Shown: positions 9,816 through 19,365, counted from the stretch's first letter. The stretch is DNA of 64,000 nt from Siminovitchia fordii DSM 16014 = CIP 108821 (GCF_000374565.1 NZ_KB894692.1:1-64000); one strand, 5' to 3'. The notes: generated from the letters alone by a model not told the origin. Program-made: numbers and translations.

Positions 9816-9827
9816 ATTATTGAAGTT

Positions 9828-9856
9828 ATATTTGATTAGGACAACATCATACAAAT
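9828..9856 (+). promoter_or_regulatory. Sigma-E promoter of spoIVA
   Basis: ATATTT (9828-9833) and CATACAAAT (9848-9856) separated by 14 bases fit the known mother-cell sigma-E pattern (about ATATTT, 13-15 bases, CATACAnT). The position, about 70 bases before the spoIVA start and just past the yphF terminator, fits mother-cell expression of spoIVA. Confidence 0.8.
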
Positions 9857-9925
9857 ATATTGACTTTGTAATATACGGGCATGGGATTATGTTGTCCCTT
9901 GAACTTAAAGTTAGGAGGGAATCTC

Positions 9926-11404
9926 TTGGAAAAGGTGGATATTTTTAAAGATATCGCAGAAAGAACGGGCGGGGATATTTATCTGGGGGTCGTTGGGGCC
10001 GTCCGAACAGGTAAATCCACGTTCATTAAAAAATTTATGGAGCTCGCCGTTTTGCCTAATATAAAAAGCGAAGCAGACAGGGCCAGGGCACAGGATGAAC
10101 TGCCTCAAAGCGCAGCCGGAAAAACAATCATGACGACTGAACCTAAATTTGTTCCGAATCAAGCAGTTGCCGTCCAAGTGGATAACGGATTAGAAGTGAA
10201 TGTCCGGTTGGTTGACTGTGTCGGATATACTGTACCCGGTGCTAAAGGATATGAAGATGAAAATGGACCGCGGATGATTCATACACCATGGTACGAAGAG
10301 CCAATCTCCTTCCATGAAGCAGCCGAAATTGGTACGCGAAAAGTAATTCAGGAGCATTCAGTTCTGGGAATTGTGATTACAACCGATGGTACAATTGGGG
10401 AAATACCAAGAAATGACTATGTAGAGGCAGAAGAGAGGGTGATTGCTGAACTTGATGAAGTCGGGAAACCATATATTATGGTCTTGAATTCTTCAAGGCC
10501 GCATCATCCAGAAACTGAAACTCTACGAGTTCAACTTGCAGAGAAATACGATATTCCCGTTTTAAGCATGTCGGTGGAAAATATGAGGGAACAAGACGTG
10601 CTGAACGTACTAAGAGAAGCGCTCTATGAATTTCCTGTGCTTGAAGTTAATGTGAACCTGCCAAGCTGGGTAATGGTACTAAAGGAAAATCATTGGCTCA
10701 GGACTGATTATCAGGAGGCGGTAAAAGAAACTGTCAAGGATATAAAAAGACTCAGAGATGTCGACCGCGTTGTCCAGAGCTTCAATGATTTTGAGTATAT
10801 TGAAAGTGCCGGGTTGGCAGGAGTTGATATGGGCCAGGGGATTGCTGAAATAGATTTATTTGCACCAGATGAGCTCTATGATCAGGTGTTGACAGAAATT
10901 GTCGGGACAGAAGTGAGAGGTAAAGATCACTTGCTGGAGATGATGCAGGAATTTGCCGATGCCAAAAGGGAATATGATCAAATATCCGATGCTCTAGTCA
11001 TGGTAAAGCAGACAGGTTATGGGATTGCCGCTCCTTCCCTGGAGGATATGAGTCTTGATGAACCGGAAATTATTAGGCAGGGGGCACGATTTGGAGTTCG
11101 GTTGAAAGCGGTCGCTCCTTCTATTCATATGATTAAGGTCGATGTCGAATCCGAATTTGCTCCCATAATAGGGACTGAAAAACAAAGTGAAGAGCTTGTC
11201 CGCTATTTAATGCAGGATTTTGAGGACGATCCCCTTTCTATTTGGAATTCTGATATATTTGGTAGAAGCCTAAGTTCACTTGTACGAGAAGGCATTCAGG
11301 CAAAACTTGCCATGATGCCTGAGAATGCACGCTATAAACTAAAGGAAACATTGGAAAGAATCATCAACGAAGGGTCCGGCGGTTTAATCGCCATTATTTT
11401 GTAA
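9926..11404 (+). CDS. spoIVA: Stage IV sporulation protein A, spore coat morphogenetic ATPase
   Basis: SpoIVA polymerises around the forespore using ATP and anchors coat and cortex assembly in the mother cell. The Walker A motif is GAVRTGKST near residues 21-29, and RLVDCVGYTVPGAKGYED contains the switch-type Asp. The TTG start at 9926 has TTAGGAGGG 7 bases upstream and gives 492 residues, exactly the B. subtilis length, with N-terminus MEKVDIFKDIAERTGG; the reading from 9881 is too long. Conservation looks very high along the whole length, including the C-terminus RIINEGSGGLIAIIL. Confidence 0.98.
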   Translation: MEKVDIFKDIAERTGGDIYLGVVGAVRTGKSTFIKKFMELAVLPNIKSEADRARAQDELPQSAAGKTIMTTEPKFVPNQAVAVQVDNGLEVNVRLVDCVGYTVPGAKGYEDENGPRMIHTPWYEEPISFHEAAEIGTRKVIQEHSVLGIVITTDGTIGEIPRNDYVEAEERVIAELDEVGKPYIMVLNSSRPHHPETETLRVQLAEKYDIPVLSMSVENMREQDVLNVLREALYEFPVLEVNVNLPSWVMVLKENHWLRTDYQEAVKETVKDIKRLRDVDRVVQSFNDFEYIESAGLAGVDMGQGIAEIDLFAPDELYDQVLTEIVGTEVRGKDHLLEMMQEFADAKREYDQISDALVMVKQTGYGIAAPSLEDMSLDEPEIIRQGARFGVRLKAVAPSIHMIKVDVESEFAPIIGTEKQSEELVRYLMQDFEDDPLSIWNSDIFGRSLSSLVREGIQAKLAMMPENARYKLKETLERIINEGSGGLIAIIL

Positions 11405-11460
11405 AGATATTCTATGAAAATGATCAGAAAAATTCAGAAAAAATGCTTGTAAATATGGAA

Positions 11461-11496
11461 AAAGACGCCGAAATGAAAGTAATTCGGTGTCTTTTT
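11461..11496 (+). terminator. Terminator after spoIVA
   Basis: Stem AAAGACGCCGAA/TTCGGTGTCTTT (with a G-U pair), then T residues. Confidence 0.85.
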
Positions 11497-11690
11497 AATT
11501 ATTCCGCTGTTTATTCTTGCTATCATTATTTGATTATGATAATCTTTTAAGCAGAAATGCTCCTTGAGCATTGATTCAAAAGCATTTCTTACGATTTCTG
11601 GCATGGATAATGTTTAGAAATCTGAAAATTTGATTACACATGTAATAGAAGTGGTAAAAGTAGTTTATCCTTTTGGAGGAGGTGAACAGA
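11497..11690 (+). promoter_or_regulatory. hbs upstream and leader region with two alternative hairpins
   Basis: No gene is seen. The region holds A/T-rich promoter-like sequence (TATGATAAT at 11535-11543) and two mutually exclusive hairpins: AGAAATGCT (11553-11561) with AGCATTTCT (11581-11589), or AATGCTC (11556-11562) with GAGCATT (11566-11572). An unusually strong ribosome site (GGAGGAGGTGA) precedes hbs. Confidence 0.4.
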
Positions 11691-11963
11691 ATGAACAAAA
11701 CAGACTTGATCAATTCAGTAGCTGAAGCAGCAGAGCTTTCTAAAAAAGATGCAACAAAAGCTGTAGAAGCTGTATTCCAATCTATTCAGGATACACTGTC
11801 AAATGGCGACAAAGTTTCCTTGATCGGTTTTGGCAACTTCGAAGTACGTGAGCGTGCTGCCCGTAAAGGCCGCAACCCTCAAACAGGTGAAGAAATTGAT
11901 ATCGCAGCAAGCAAAGTGCCTGCATTCAAGCCAGGTAAAGCTCTTAAAGACGCTGTGAAATAA
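11691..11963 (+). CDS. hbs: HU-type DNA-binding protein HBsu
   Basis: A 90-residue histone-like protein that bends and compacts the chromosome as a dimer. The N-terminal [20 protein letters not shown] helix region, [18 protein letters not shown] and the DNA-grasping arm around RNPQTGEEI are all typical. Start ATG 11691 follows a very strong ribosome site, matching high expression. It stands alone between two terminators. Confidence 0.97.
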   Translation: MNKTDLINSVAEAAELSKKDATKAVEAVFQSIQDTLSNGDKVSLIGFGNFEVRERAARKGRNPQTGEEIDIAASKVPAFKPGKALKDAVK

Positions 11964-11986
11964 TTACATACATTGTTTGAGTGTCT

Positions 11987-12018
11987 AAAAAGGAATTGCC
12001 TAATGGCGATTCCTTTTT
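11987..12018 (+). terminator. Terminator after hbs
   Basis: Stem AAAGGAATTGCC/GGCGATTCCTTT with a G-U pair, then T residues. Confidence 0.8.
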
Positions 12019-12081
12019 ATTTACCCATCATATATGTTAATATTGCTCTATTAGTGTTTTATTTTAGCGGGAGGCTTATAC

Positions 12082-12648
12082 ATGGGTAAATTTGATCGTA
12101 AGCAAATTGAAGAAGCGGTTCGAATGATATTGGAAGCCATTGGAGAAGATCCCAACAGAGAAGGATTGCTTGATACTCCGAAGCGGGTAGCTAAAATGTA
12201 CGAGGAAGTTTTTGCAGGAATCAACATTGATCCGGAACAATATTTTGAGACAATTTTCGGAGAGGATCATGAGGAACTAGTACTTGTAAAAGATATACCA
12301 TTTTACTCATTATGTGAACATCATCTTGTTCCCTTTTTTGGCAAGGCACACGTAGCCTATATACCAAGGAACGGTCGGGTAACTGGATTAAGCAAACTGG
12401 CACGTGCCGTTGAAGCGGTGGCGCGCCGTCCACAGCTGCAGGAACGCATCACCTCGACAGTAGCGGATGCCATTATGAAAAAGTTGGAGCCTCATGGTGT
12501 TATGGTCATCATAGAAGCAGAACATATGTGTATGACAATGCGCGGTGTGAAAAAGCCTGGTTCCAAAACAGTTACATCGGCTGTGAGGGGGATCTTCTTG
12601 AAGGACAACCAATCCCGCAATGAAGTTCTGTCATTGATTAAGCAATAA
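12082..12648 (+). CDS. folE: GTP cyclohydrolase I
   Basis: Converts GTP to 7,8-dihydroneopterin triphosphate, the first step of folate synthesis. The zinc-binding motif [10 protein letters not shown] (Cys and His ligands) and the second Cys in MCMTMRGV are present, with [16 protein letters not shown] between them. Length 188 residues. A GGGAGG site lies upstream of ATG 12082. It is followed after 16 bases by mtrB, the conserved Bacillus mtrA-mtrB pair; the gene is called mtrA or folEA there. Confidence 0.96.
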   Translation: MGKFDRKQIEEAVRMILEAIGEDPNREGLLDTPKRVAKMYEEVFAGINIDPEQYFETIFGEDHEELVLVKDIPFYSLCEHHLVPFFGKAHVAYIPRNGRVTGLSKLARAVEAVARRPQLQERITSTVADAIMKKLEPHGVMVIIEAEHMCMTMRGVKKPGSKTVTSAVRGIFLKDNQSRNEVLSLIKQ

Positions 12649-12664
12649 TTTTTGAGGTGAAGGA

Positions 12665-12898
12665 ATGAAAAAGCCGAACAATCAAAATGAGTATGTTGTA
12701 ATCAAAGCAATCGAGAACGGGGTAAACGTGATGGGATTGACAAGGGGAACTGACACTCGCTTCCATCATGCAGAGAAACTTGATCAAGGGGAAGTGCTCA
12801 TTGCCCAGTTCACGGAGCATACTTCAGCCATAAAAGTCAGGGGAAACGCAAAAATTTTTACAGCATTTGGCGAAGTGGACAGTGAAAAAAGCAATTGA
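12665..12898 (+). CDS. mtrB: TRAP, trp RNA-binding attenuation protein
   Basis: A 77-residue protein that forms an 11-subunit ring. When bound by tryptophan, TRAP binds GAG/UAG repeats in trp leader RNAs and causes attenuation. The core [20 protein letters not shown] and the stretch [19 protein letters not shown] match the known protein closely, including the tryptophan-pocket region. No trp genes and no obvious row of GAG/UAG triplets were seen in this window, so its targets must lie elsewhere. Confidence 0.95.
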   Translation: MKKPNNQNEYVVIKAIENGVNVMGLTRGTDTRFHHAEKLDQGEVLIAQFTEHTSAIKVRGNAKIFTAFGEVDSEKSN

Positions 12899-12945
12899 TA
12901 TTGAATTCATTGCATAAATACAAAAGAGCGCTTGCGCTTTACTTA

Positions 12946-12954
12946 TGATATAAT
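12946..12954 (+). promoter_or_regulatory. Extended -10 promoter element before hepS
   Basis: TGA-TATAAT at 12946-12954 is an extended -10 about 50 bases before the chosen hepS start. It supports a start for hepS downstream of this point. Confidence 0.5.
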
Positions 12955-13003
12955 GAACAAATTGATGTGGGAATTAAAATGCAAAGAAATGGGGATTACG
13001 GAA

Positions 13004-13807
13004 ATGGCTCTATGTTTGTATGAACAAAAGACGGATTCGATAAGAAAAATGGTAGAAAGTAAAATGTACAACCATTTTCTTTTTAATCATATCGAATCAC
13101 CGAAAATAGACGATGACCGTATCCTTATGCTGTTAATTGCTATGGAAGATACAGGGATCCCCGTTGAGAGATACAAGCATCAAATCACTTCTGCCATCCT
13201 TGTTCAAATAGCGCTCGATATACACGACAAGGTTACACTTCAGCAGAAAACACTAACGGAAAGGCAGCTGTCTGTGCTTGCGGGAGATTATTTCAGCGGT
13301 TTGTATTATCAAACCCTTGCGGAAATTGAAGATATGGATTTGATCAGGACCCTTGCCAATGCGATTAAACTGATTAATGAATATAAAATTTCAGTCTATA
13401 GGCTGGATGTGTCTGATATAAATGCGTTTATGGAAGCTTTCAAAAGGATTGGAACTACTGTCATCGATAAATTTTGCCATCATTTCCAATCAACTCGGTA
13501 CATACAACTTTTTGTAGAACTTTTATTTTTAAAACATCTGCTTGCGGAGATGCAGAAATTTAGCAAGGGCCGGTACTCAATACTTTTTGAAGGCCTTAAA
13601 CATTTCTGTCTGCCTCAAAAAAAGTCCATTCCTCTATCTGATCTGTCCCAGCGCGACCAACATTCCCTAAGAGAGATATGTTCGCGCTTCATAGACCAAA
13701 GTAAAAAAACGATGATGGAAGAATTGTCACGTGCTCCAGAGCTGCCGGGCATTCTTTCTGGGCGCATAAGGGAATTAACTATCAATTATAAGCATTTAGC
13801 AACATAA
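13004..13807 (+). CDS. hepS: Heptaprenyl diphosphate synthase component 1
   Basis: Small regulatory subunit of the two-part enzyme that makes the C35 side chain of menaquinone-7. The sequence is typical of HepS ([40 protein letters not shown]) and lacks the DDxxD motifs of the catalytic subunit, as expected. I choose ATG 13004: the reading frame is open farther upstream, but that part overlaps a promoter -10 and the shorter form (267 residues) aligns with the known N-terminus. First gene of hepS-menG-hepT. Confidence 0.88.
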   Translation: MALCLYEQKTDSIRKMVESKMYNHFLFNHIESPKIDDDRILMLLIAMEDTGIPVERYKHQITSAILVQIALDIHDKVTLQQKTLTERQLSVLAGDYFSGLYYQTLAEIEDMDLIRTLANAIKLINEYKISVYRLDVSDINAFMEAFKRIGTTVIDKFCHHFQSTRYIQLFVELLFLKHLLAEMQKFSKGRYSILFEGLKHFCLPQKKSIPLSDLSQRDQHSLREICSRFIDQSKKTMMEELSRAPELPGILSGRIRELTINYKHLAT

Positions 13808-13830
13808 TCAGTCGGAAGAAGGTCTCGAAA

Positions 13831-14541
13831 ATGCAGTCTAAAGAAGAACGAGTACATAATGTATTCGAGAAAATACACAAAAATTATGACAAGATGAACT
13901 CAATCATCAGTTTTCAACAGCATAAAAAGTGGCGGAAGGTTACAATGGAAAAGATGAACGTCCAAGAAGGAAGCAGTGCTCTTGACGTTTGCTGCGGAAC
14001 CGGTGACTGGACAATTGCCCTTGCAGAGAGAGCAGGGAAAGAAGGCCGTGTTGTAGGGCTTGATTTTAGTAAGAACATGCTAGCCGTTGCCAAAGAAAAA
14101 ATGGAACAAAAGGGCTTGGAACAAGTAACTCTGATCCAGGGTAATGCGATGGAGCTCCCATTTGATGATGACAGTTTTGATTTTGTAACGATAGGCTTCG
14201 GACTTCGTAACGTACCTGATTACATGCAAGTGTTGCAAGAAATGTTCCGTGTAACAAAACCGGGCGGAATGGCTGTTTGCCTGGAAACGTCCCAACCGAC
14301 CCTCCCGGTATTCCGGCAAGTTTATTATACATATTTCCGTTTTCTTATGCCGCTGTTCGGAAAAATCTTTGCCAAAAGCTATGAAGAGTATTCATGGCTT
14401 CAAGAGTCTGCACGGGACTTCCCTGGTATGGACGAGCTTGCTCAAATGTTCTGGCGTGCCGGATTTGTCGATGTCATTTATAAGCCTTTCAGCGGGGGAG
14501 CTGCTGCAGCGCATATCGGCATCAAGCAGAAATTAGATTAA
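13831..14541 (+). CDS. menG: Demethylmenaquinone methyltransferase
   Basis: Last step of menaquinone synthesis: transfers a methyl group from S-adenosylmethionine to demethylmenaquinone. SAM-binding motif [14 protein letters not shown] is near residue 50; the UbiE/MenG signatures [15 protein letters not shown] and [13 protein letters not shown] follow. Length 236 residues. It sits between the two halves of heptaprenyl diphosphate synthase, as in B. subtilis. Confidence 0.96.
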   Translation: MQSKEERVHNVFEKIHKNYDKMNSIISFQQHKKWRKVTMEKMNVQEGSSALDVCCGTGDWTIALAERAGKEGRVVGLDFSKNMLAVAKEKMEQKGLEQVTLIQGNAMELPFDDDSFDFVTIGFGLRNVPDYMQVLQEMFRVTKPGGMAVCLETSQPTLPVFRQVYYTYFRFLMPLFGKIFAKSYEEYSWLQESARDFPGMDELAQMFWRAGFVDVIYKPFSGGAAAAHIGIKQKLD

Positions 14542-14556
14542 CTGGGTGGAAATTTT

Positions 14557-15519
14557 ATGAAACTGACTTGGCTTTATAGGAATTTTAAATCTGATCTGGA
14601 TTTAATTGAAAACGAGTTGGAAGAAGCTGTCTCTTCTAATTCTGAACTGGTGCAGAATGCATCACTCAAGCTGCTTAAAGCAGGCGGCAAACGGATACGC
14701 CCGGTGTTTGTATTATTGTCTGCGAAATTCGGGGATTATCGTATTGAGACAGTCAAGAATGTAGCACTTGCTCTTGAATTGATTCATATGGCATCTCTCG
14801 TTCATGATGATGTTATCGATGATGCCGATATGAGACGAGGACTGCCTACGATCAATTATATATGGGATGATCGAGTTGCCATGTATACCGGGGATTACAT
14901 TTTGGCAAGGTCATTGGAATATATGACGGACATACCCAATCCGTTGGTACATAAGAAATTATCCAAAACTATTGTTGAAGTTTGCATTGGGGAGATCGGG
15001 CAGATAAAAGATAAATACCGGTTTGATCAGTCGTTAAGGGATTATTTAAGAAGAATCAAAAGAAAAACCGCCCTTCTGATTGCTGTCAGCTGTGAACTCG
15101 GCGCCATTGCAGGACAGACCGACGCATCTATATATCGCCGACTGTACAGGTTCGGTTATTTTATTGGAATGTCATACCAAATAACAGATGATATTTTGGA
15201 TTTCACTTCTAGTGAAGATGAGTTGGGTAAGCCCGCTGGTGAAGATTTGCGCCAGGGAAATGTAACTCTTCCAGCTTTATATGCTATGCGTGATCCGCAT
15301 GTGAAGGCGGAAATAGAAAAAGTCAACCATGAAACCAGCAAGGAAGAAATGTACCGTATCATCAGGATGATCAAAGATTCAGGGGCCATAGAGCAGTCAC
15401 ATCGACTAAGTAGGAGATACTTGGTCAAAGCTCTTGACATTTTGGAAGAGCTTCCTGAAAGTAAGGCCAAAAGGCCGCTGAAAGAAATAGCAAATTATAT
15501 AGGTAAAAGAAGATATTAA
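14557..15519 (+). CDS. hepT: Heptaprenyl diphosphate synthase component 2
   Basis: Catalytic subunit that extends farnesyl diphosphate with isopentenyl diphosphate to the C35 chain of menaquinone-7. First aspartate-rich motif HDDVIDDADMRRG at about residue 83, second motif DDILDF at about 211, and GGKRIRPVFVLLSA at the N-terminal substrate site. Length 320 residues. The start has GGGTGGA 8 bases upstream. Confidence 0.95.
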   Translation: MKLTWLYRNFKSDLDLIENELEEAVSSNSELVQNASLKLLKAGGKRIRPVFVLLSAKFGDYRIETVKNVALALELIHMASLVHDDVIDDADMRRGLPTINYIWDDRVAMYTGDYILARSLEYMTDIPNPLVHKKLSKTIVEVCIGEIGQIKDKYRFDQSLRDYLRRIKRKTALLIAVSCELGAIAGQTDASIYRRLYRFGYFIGMSYQITDDILDFTSSEDELGKPAGEDLRQGNVTLPALYAMRDPHVKAEIEKVNHETSKEEMYRIIRMIKDSGAIEQSHRLSRRYLVKALDILEELPESKAKRPLKEIANYIGKRRY

Positions 15520-15534
15520 GCATCTTTTCAATAT

Positions 15535-15563
15535 TTGCCAGCAGAATAAAAAAATGATATTAT
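15535..15563 (+). promoter_or_regulatory. Sigma-A promoter of ndk
   Basis: TTGCCA, 17 bases, TATTAT, with an extended TGA just before the -10. It lies about 50 bases before the ndk start. Confidence 0.72.
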
Positions 15564-15615
15564 CTTTCTTGAGTTTTGGAAAAAAGATACTGATATTATG
15601 GCAGGAGTGACATTC

Positions 15616-16062
15616 ATGGAAAAAACATTTTTAATGGTAAAACCAGACGGAGTTCAAAGAGAGCTGATTGGTGAGATTGTTTCAAGATTTGAAAAGAAAG
15701 GCTTCCAGTTGATCGGGGCAAAATTGATGAATATATCAAACGAGTTGGCAGAGGAGCATTACGGTGAACATAAGGAGCGTCCGTTCTTTGGCGAATTAGT
15801 AGAGTTCATCACTTCAGGACCAGTTTTTGCAATGGTATGGCAAGGTGAGAATGTGATTGCAACTGCCCGCCAAATGATGGGATCAACAAATCCTTCAGAT
15901 GCTGCTCCTGGTACTATTCGTGGAGACTTCGGTGTAACTGTAGGAAAAAATATCATTCATGGATCCGACTCGCCTGAAAGCGCGAAAAGGGAAATCGGTT
16001 TGTTTTTCAATGAAAGCGAGCTTGTCGAATATTCCAAACTGATCAATAACTGGATTTATTAA
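15616..16062 (+). CDS. ndk: Nucleoside diphosphate kinase
   Basis: Balances nucleoside triphosphate pools by a ping-pong transfer through a phosphohistidine. The active-site His is in NIIHGSDS, and MVKPDGVQR and [20 protein letters not shown] are the substrate-binding signatures. ATG 15616 gives 148 residues, the family length, with AGGAG upstream; the frame is open from 15598 but that extension is not conserved. In B. subtilis ndk is followed by cheR and aroF; here it is followed by a terminator and aroB. Confidence 0.96.
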   Translation: MEKTFLMVKPDGVQRELIGEIVSRFEKKGFQLIGAKLMNISNELAEEHYGEHKERPFFGELVEFITSGPVFAMVWQGENVIATARQMMGSTNPSDAAPGTIRGDFGVTVGKNIIHGSDSPESAKREIGLFFNESELVEYSKLINNWIY

Positions 16063-16071
16063 TATTTTACA

Positions 16072-16100
16072 ACCGCCTGCTTCGTGGCAGGTGTTTTTTT
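16072..16100 (+). terminator. Terminator after ndk
   Basis: Stem CGCCTGC/GCAGGTG (one G-U pair) with a TTCGTG loop, then seven T residues. Confidence 0.75.
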
Positions 16101-16155
16101 ATTTCAAATTTTGCCGGAAAGTCGTAAAATAAAGAGAACGATCGAGGTGATCCGA

Positions 16156-17232
16156 ATGGAAATTACAGTTCAAACAGCATCAAAAAGCTATCCAATTTTT
16201 ATCAAATCCAATGCTTTGGATGAACTTGCAACAGTGATCCAAAAAAACAAATTCACAAACCTTTTGATTATTACAGATGAGACAGTTGGGCGCCTGCACT
16301 TGGACACGCTGCGTTCTGCTTTGAAGGACACTGTTGATTATTCGGTGTTTACAGTCCCATCAGGAGAAGAAGCAAAACAGATGTCCGTCTTTGAATCATG
16401 TTTGACTTTTGCGCTTGAACAGGGGCTTGACCGAAAATCATGCTTCATTGCTTTTGGAGGCGGTGCAGTGGGAGATCTGGCCGGGTTCGTTGCAGCTACT
16501 TATATGAGGGGCATTTCTTTTATCCAGGTTCCGACAACAATTTTGGCTCACGATAGTGCCGTCGGAGGAAAGACTGCCATCAACCATCCACTCGGGAAAA
16601 ATATGATTGGCGCATTTCACCAGCCCGAGGCCGTCATTTATCATACAGAGTTTATCAAGACCCTTCCGGACCATGAAGTGCGGTCTGGATTTACCGAAGC
16701 GGTGAAGCATGCATTGATTGCAGATCCTGTCCTTTTAAGCATGCTCATGGATAACATAATAGATTTGCATGAAATGACAGACGAGCAGTTGATTCATGTT
16801 TTGCAAAGAGGGATGGAAATAAAGGCAAACATTGTATCAATAGATGAAAAAGAGAGCGGGCTTCGAGCTGTTTTAAATCTAGGCCATACACTGGGCCACG
16901 TTATCGAATCCCACCTCGGTTATGGAAAAACGACTCATGGCGAGGCTGTCATGATAGGAATCATTTATGCTCTTCATGTCAGTAAGGAGATGCTTGGTCT
17001 ATCTTTTCCCGTAGACCGGTTTGAAGAATGGGTGAAAAGGCTCGGTTATAAAATTGAACTCCCGCAAGATTTAACTTTTGAAAAAGTGTATGAGGGCATG
17101 CAGAGGGATAAAAAGACAATTGCAAAATGTCCGAGATTTATTTTGTTGGAAGCTCCGGGGAAACCTGTTTTAAAGGAAGTGGAAGAAAATTTGCTTGAAA
17201 AAGTGTATGAAGTGATGATTGAACAATCTTGA
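16156..17232 (+). CDS. aroB: 3-dehydroquinate synthase
   Basis: Second step of the shikimate pathway: cyclises DAHP to 3-dehydroquinate using NAD and a divalent metal. NAD-binding GGGAVGDLAGFVAATYMRG and the metal ligands in FTEAVKHALI, NLGHTLGHVIE and THGEAVMIG are intact. Length 358 residues from ATG 16156, which has CGAGGTGA upstream; the reading from 16084 crosses the ndk terminator. It is the only aromatic gene left in this position: aroC, hisC, tyrA and aroA are at 52.7-57.5 kb. Confidence 0.96.
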   Translation: MEITVQTASKSYPIFIKSNALDELATVIQKNKFTNLLIITDETVGRLHLDTLRSALKDTVDYSVFTVPSGEEAKQMSVFESCLTFALEQGLDRKSCFIAFGGGAVGDLAGFVAATYMRGISFIQVPTTILAHDSAVGGKTAINHPLGKNMIGAFHQPEAVIYHTEFIKTLPDHEVRSGFTEAVKHALIADPVLLSMLMDNIIDLHEMTDEQLIHVLQRGMEIKANIVSIDEKESGLRAVLNLGHTLGHVIESHLGYGKTTHGEAVMIGIIYALHVSKEMLGLSFPVDRFEEWVKRLGYKIELPQDLTFEKVYEGMQRDKKTIAKCPRFILLEAPGKPVLKEVEENLLEKVYEVMIEQS

Positions 17233-17342
17233 AAAAATTAATGTTCGTTATTTAACATGATTTTCAATAATAAAAAGAGGATATTTCACTTATGTTGTAG
17301 AAATATTATTAAACATTCACTTTCCCTGAAAGGACCATTTGA

Positions 17343-18596
17343 ATGAATGATGCCGAATTGGTGATCAAATATATTGAATTACAGGATTTATCAAAGGCTG
17401 ATAAAGCTTTTAACAAGGTTAAGGAATCTGGATCTCCCGAAGAAAAATTCTATCTGGCAGAGAATCTGTCACAGTATGGATTTTTGGAGGAAGCGAAGGA
17501 ACTTTACGAGAGGCTGCTTGATGAGTTTCCAGAGGAAAATGAATTAAAGATCCTGCTGGCGGAACTGCTGATAGAATTGGGGAAAGATGAGGAAGCTTAT
17601 CCTTATCTGGAATCGGTTGATGCGGCCGACCCGAATTATGCAGCCGCATTACTTCTGGAAGCAGATTTATATCAATCACAAGGGCTTTATGAAGTGAGTG
17701 AACAGAAGCTGCTCAAGGCAAAAGAGTTGTATAATCAAGAACCTGTGATCGATTTTGCACTGGCTGAATTATACATGTCGCTTGGCCGGTTCCTTGAAGC
17801 AGTCACTTCCTATCAAAGATTGTTAAAAGCAGGAGAGGAAACGGTAGCCGGCAATGATATATATGCAAGATTGGCTGAAGCCTATAGTGCCGGAGGCGCT
17901 TTTGATGACTCCATCCCATATTATGAGAAGTCTTTGGAAAACCATAAAGATCTGAATGTGTTGTTCGGATATGGATTGACTTCTTTTCAAGCAGGCCTTT
18001 ACAAAAAAGCAAAGGATGCCTTCGAAGAATTAAAAGCGATGGACCATGAATATCACGCGCTCTATCTATATTTGGCAAAATCCCATGATCAGCTGGGGGA
18101 TCTGGATAAGGCAATTGAAACAGCCGAGCAAGGATTGGCTGCTGACGAATACAATGTTGGTTTATACATTTATATTGCCGGGCTCTTGATGAAAGCTGGC
18201 CGGACAGAGGAAGCAGAAAACGCCCTTCGCCAGGCGTTGGCTGTAGACCCCGAATCAACGGAAGCAGCCAGCCTGCTTAACAAACTTCTTTTGCATCAAG
18301 AGAGGTACGATGACATCCTTGATGTCCTATCGAATCTCAGGGATGTCGATGATCCCCAGCTTCACTGGGATGCGGCATATAGTTACCAGCAGACGGAACA
18401 GTATTCAGAGGCATTAAATGAATACAAGCTTGCATATAATGAACTTAAAAACAATCCTGATTTTTTAAAGGATTATGGATTTTTTCTGATGGAAGAAGGT
18501 AAGAGCCGCGAGGGGGCAGCAGTATTCAAACGTTTAAGCTCGTTGGACCCTCTAAACGAAGAGTGGCATGAAATTATTGATCGACTTGAGGAGTAG
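17343..18596 (+). CDS. ypiA: TPR-repeat protein YpiA
   Basis: A 417-residue protein made almost entirely of tetratricopeptide repeats, with about ten units recognisable by recurring patterns such as LAEAYSAGGAFDDSIPYYEK and ALYLYLAKSHDQLGDLDKAI. No signal peptide or membrane segment is seen. TPR proteins act as protein-binding scaffolds; its partner is not known. ATG 17343 has AAAGGA upstream. It is followed after 30 bases by ypiB, and the pair matches B. subtilis ypiA-ypiB. Confidence 0.88.
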   Translation: MNDAELVIKYIELQDLSKADKAFNKVKESGSPEEKFYLAENLSQYGFLEEAKELYERLLDEFPEENELKILLAELLIELGKDEEAYPYLESVDAADPNYAAALLLEADLYQSQGLYEVSEQKLLKAKELYNQEPVIDFALAELYMSLGRFLEAVTSYQRLLKAGEETVAGNDIYARLAEAYSAGGAFDDSIPYYEKSLENHKDLNVLFGYGLTSFQAGLYKKAKDAFEELKAMDHEYHALYLYLAKSHDQLGDLDKAIETAEQGLAADEYNVGLYIYIAGLLMKAGRTEEAENALRQALAVDPESTEAASLLNKLLLHQERYDDILDVLSNLRDVDDPQLHWDAAYSYQQTEQYSEALNEYKLAYNELKNNPDFLKDYGFFLMEEGKSREGAAVFKRLSSLDPLNEEWHEIIDRLEE

Positions 18597-18626
18597 ACGT
18601 GGAATAAAAATCGCAGAGGAGGGATT

Positions 18627-19178
18627 ATGATGGCCACCCCTGTATCTGTCAACGAGAAAAAAGATTTTATTCGCTGGTTTTTAAATCGGTATCAATTAAA
18701 AAGAAGGGAATCTGTCTGGATTCTGAACTATCTGATGAGTCACGATCAGCTTATGGAAAAAGTCCACTTTGTCGAGGAAGCGCAATTTTGTCCGCGGGGT
18801 CTGATTATGTCTACCCATTGCACAAAAGAGGTTCCATTCCGTTTTTACAAAGATAATATCATGACGACAGACGCGGAGAAATCGTTCCATGATATCCGTT
18901 TGAACAGGGATGAGGACATTTATATCCAGATTAATTTTCGCTCATCCAATACAAGCCATCAATACGCCGCAGTTTTGGAAGAAAATCCATTCGTTAAGAA
19001 AACGGTTTATATCAGTGAGAAAGATAAATCGATTGCAGAACAGTTTTTAAAAGAAAGCCTGAGAAAATATCAGGAAAACAAACTGTTAAAAGCAATTGAT
19101 GAAGCGCTCGATCAATATGATAAAAAGAGCTTTGATGAATTGTCATTAAGGCTGAAGGAATTAAGAGAACAGCAATAA
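18627..19178 (+). CDS. ypiB: YpiB, UPF0302 and IDEAL-domain protein
   Basis: A 183-residue cytoplasmic protein. The UPF0302 domain ([52 protein letters not shown]) fills residues 1-130; the C-terminal part [20 protein letters not shown] is the IDEAL motif. Function not established in the family. GAGGAGGG precedes ATG 18627. The stop codon lies inside the following terminator stem. Confidence 0.9.
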   Translation: MMATPVSVNEKKDFIRWFLNRYQLKRRESVWILNYLMSHDQLMEKVHFVEEAQFCPRGLIMSTHCTKEVPFRFYKDNIMTTDAEKSFHDIRLNRDEDIYIQINFRSSNTSHQYAAVLEENPFVKKTVYISEKDKSIAEQFLKESLRKYQENKLLKAIDEALDQYDKKSFDELSLRLKELREQQ

Positions 19179-19208
19179 ATCCTCCGGTGTAACTGGAGGA
19201 TTTATTGC
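19172..19208 (+). terminator. Terminator after ypiB
   Basis: Perfect 14-bp stem GCAATAAATCCTCC/GGAGGATTTATTGC with a 9-base loop. The ypiB stop codon is within the 5' arm. No long T run follows, so strength is uncertain. Confidence 0.65.
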
Positions 19209-19213
19209 GTTCT

Positions 19214-19365
19214 AAAAGAAAAGCGAAAGCGCCTGTCCATCGACGTATGTGCTGGACTGAGACGAGTGAGATAAAGGAGAGCCGAAAGACGACAGTCTTT
19301 CGTTCTCGACTTATCGTAAACGAGTTGAAGGAAGCACACTAGTCGATAGGCGCTGTAGCTGGACA
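19214..19365 (+). repeat. Hairpin repeat A, copy 1
   Basis: Outer stem GCGCCTGTCCATCGAC pairs with GTCGATAGGCGC (19342-19353) with a small bulge. The conserved core GATAAAGG ... GACTTATC is present. The middle contains a long inner inverted repeat (GAAAGACGACAGTCTTTC). Confidence 0.85.
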
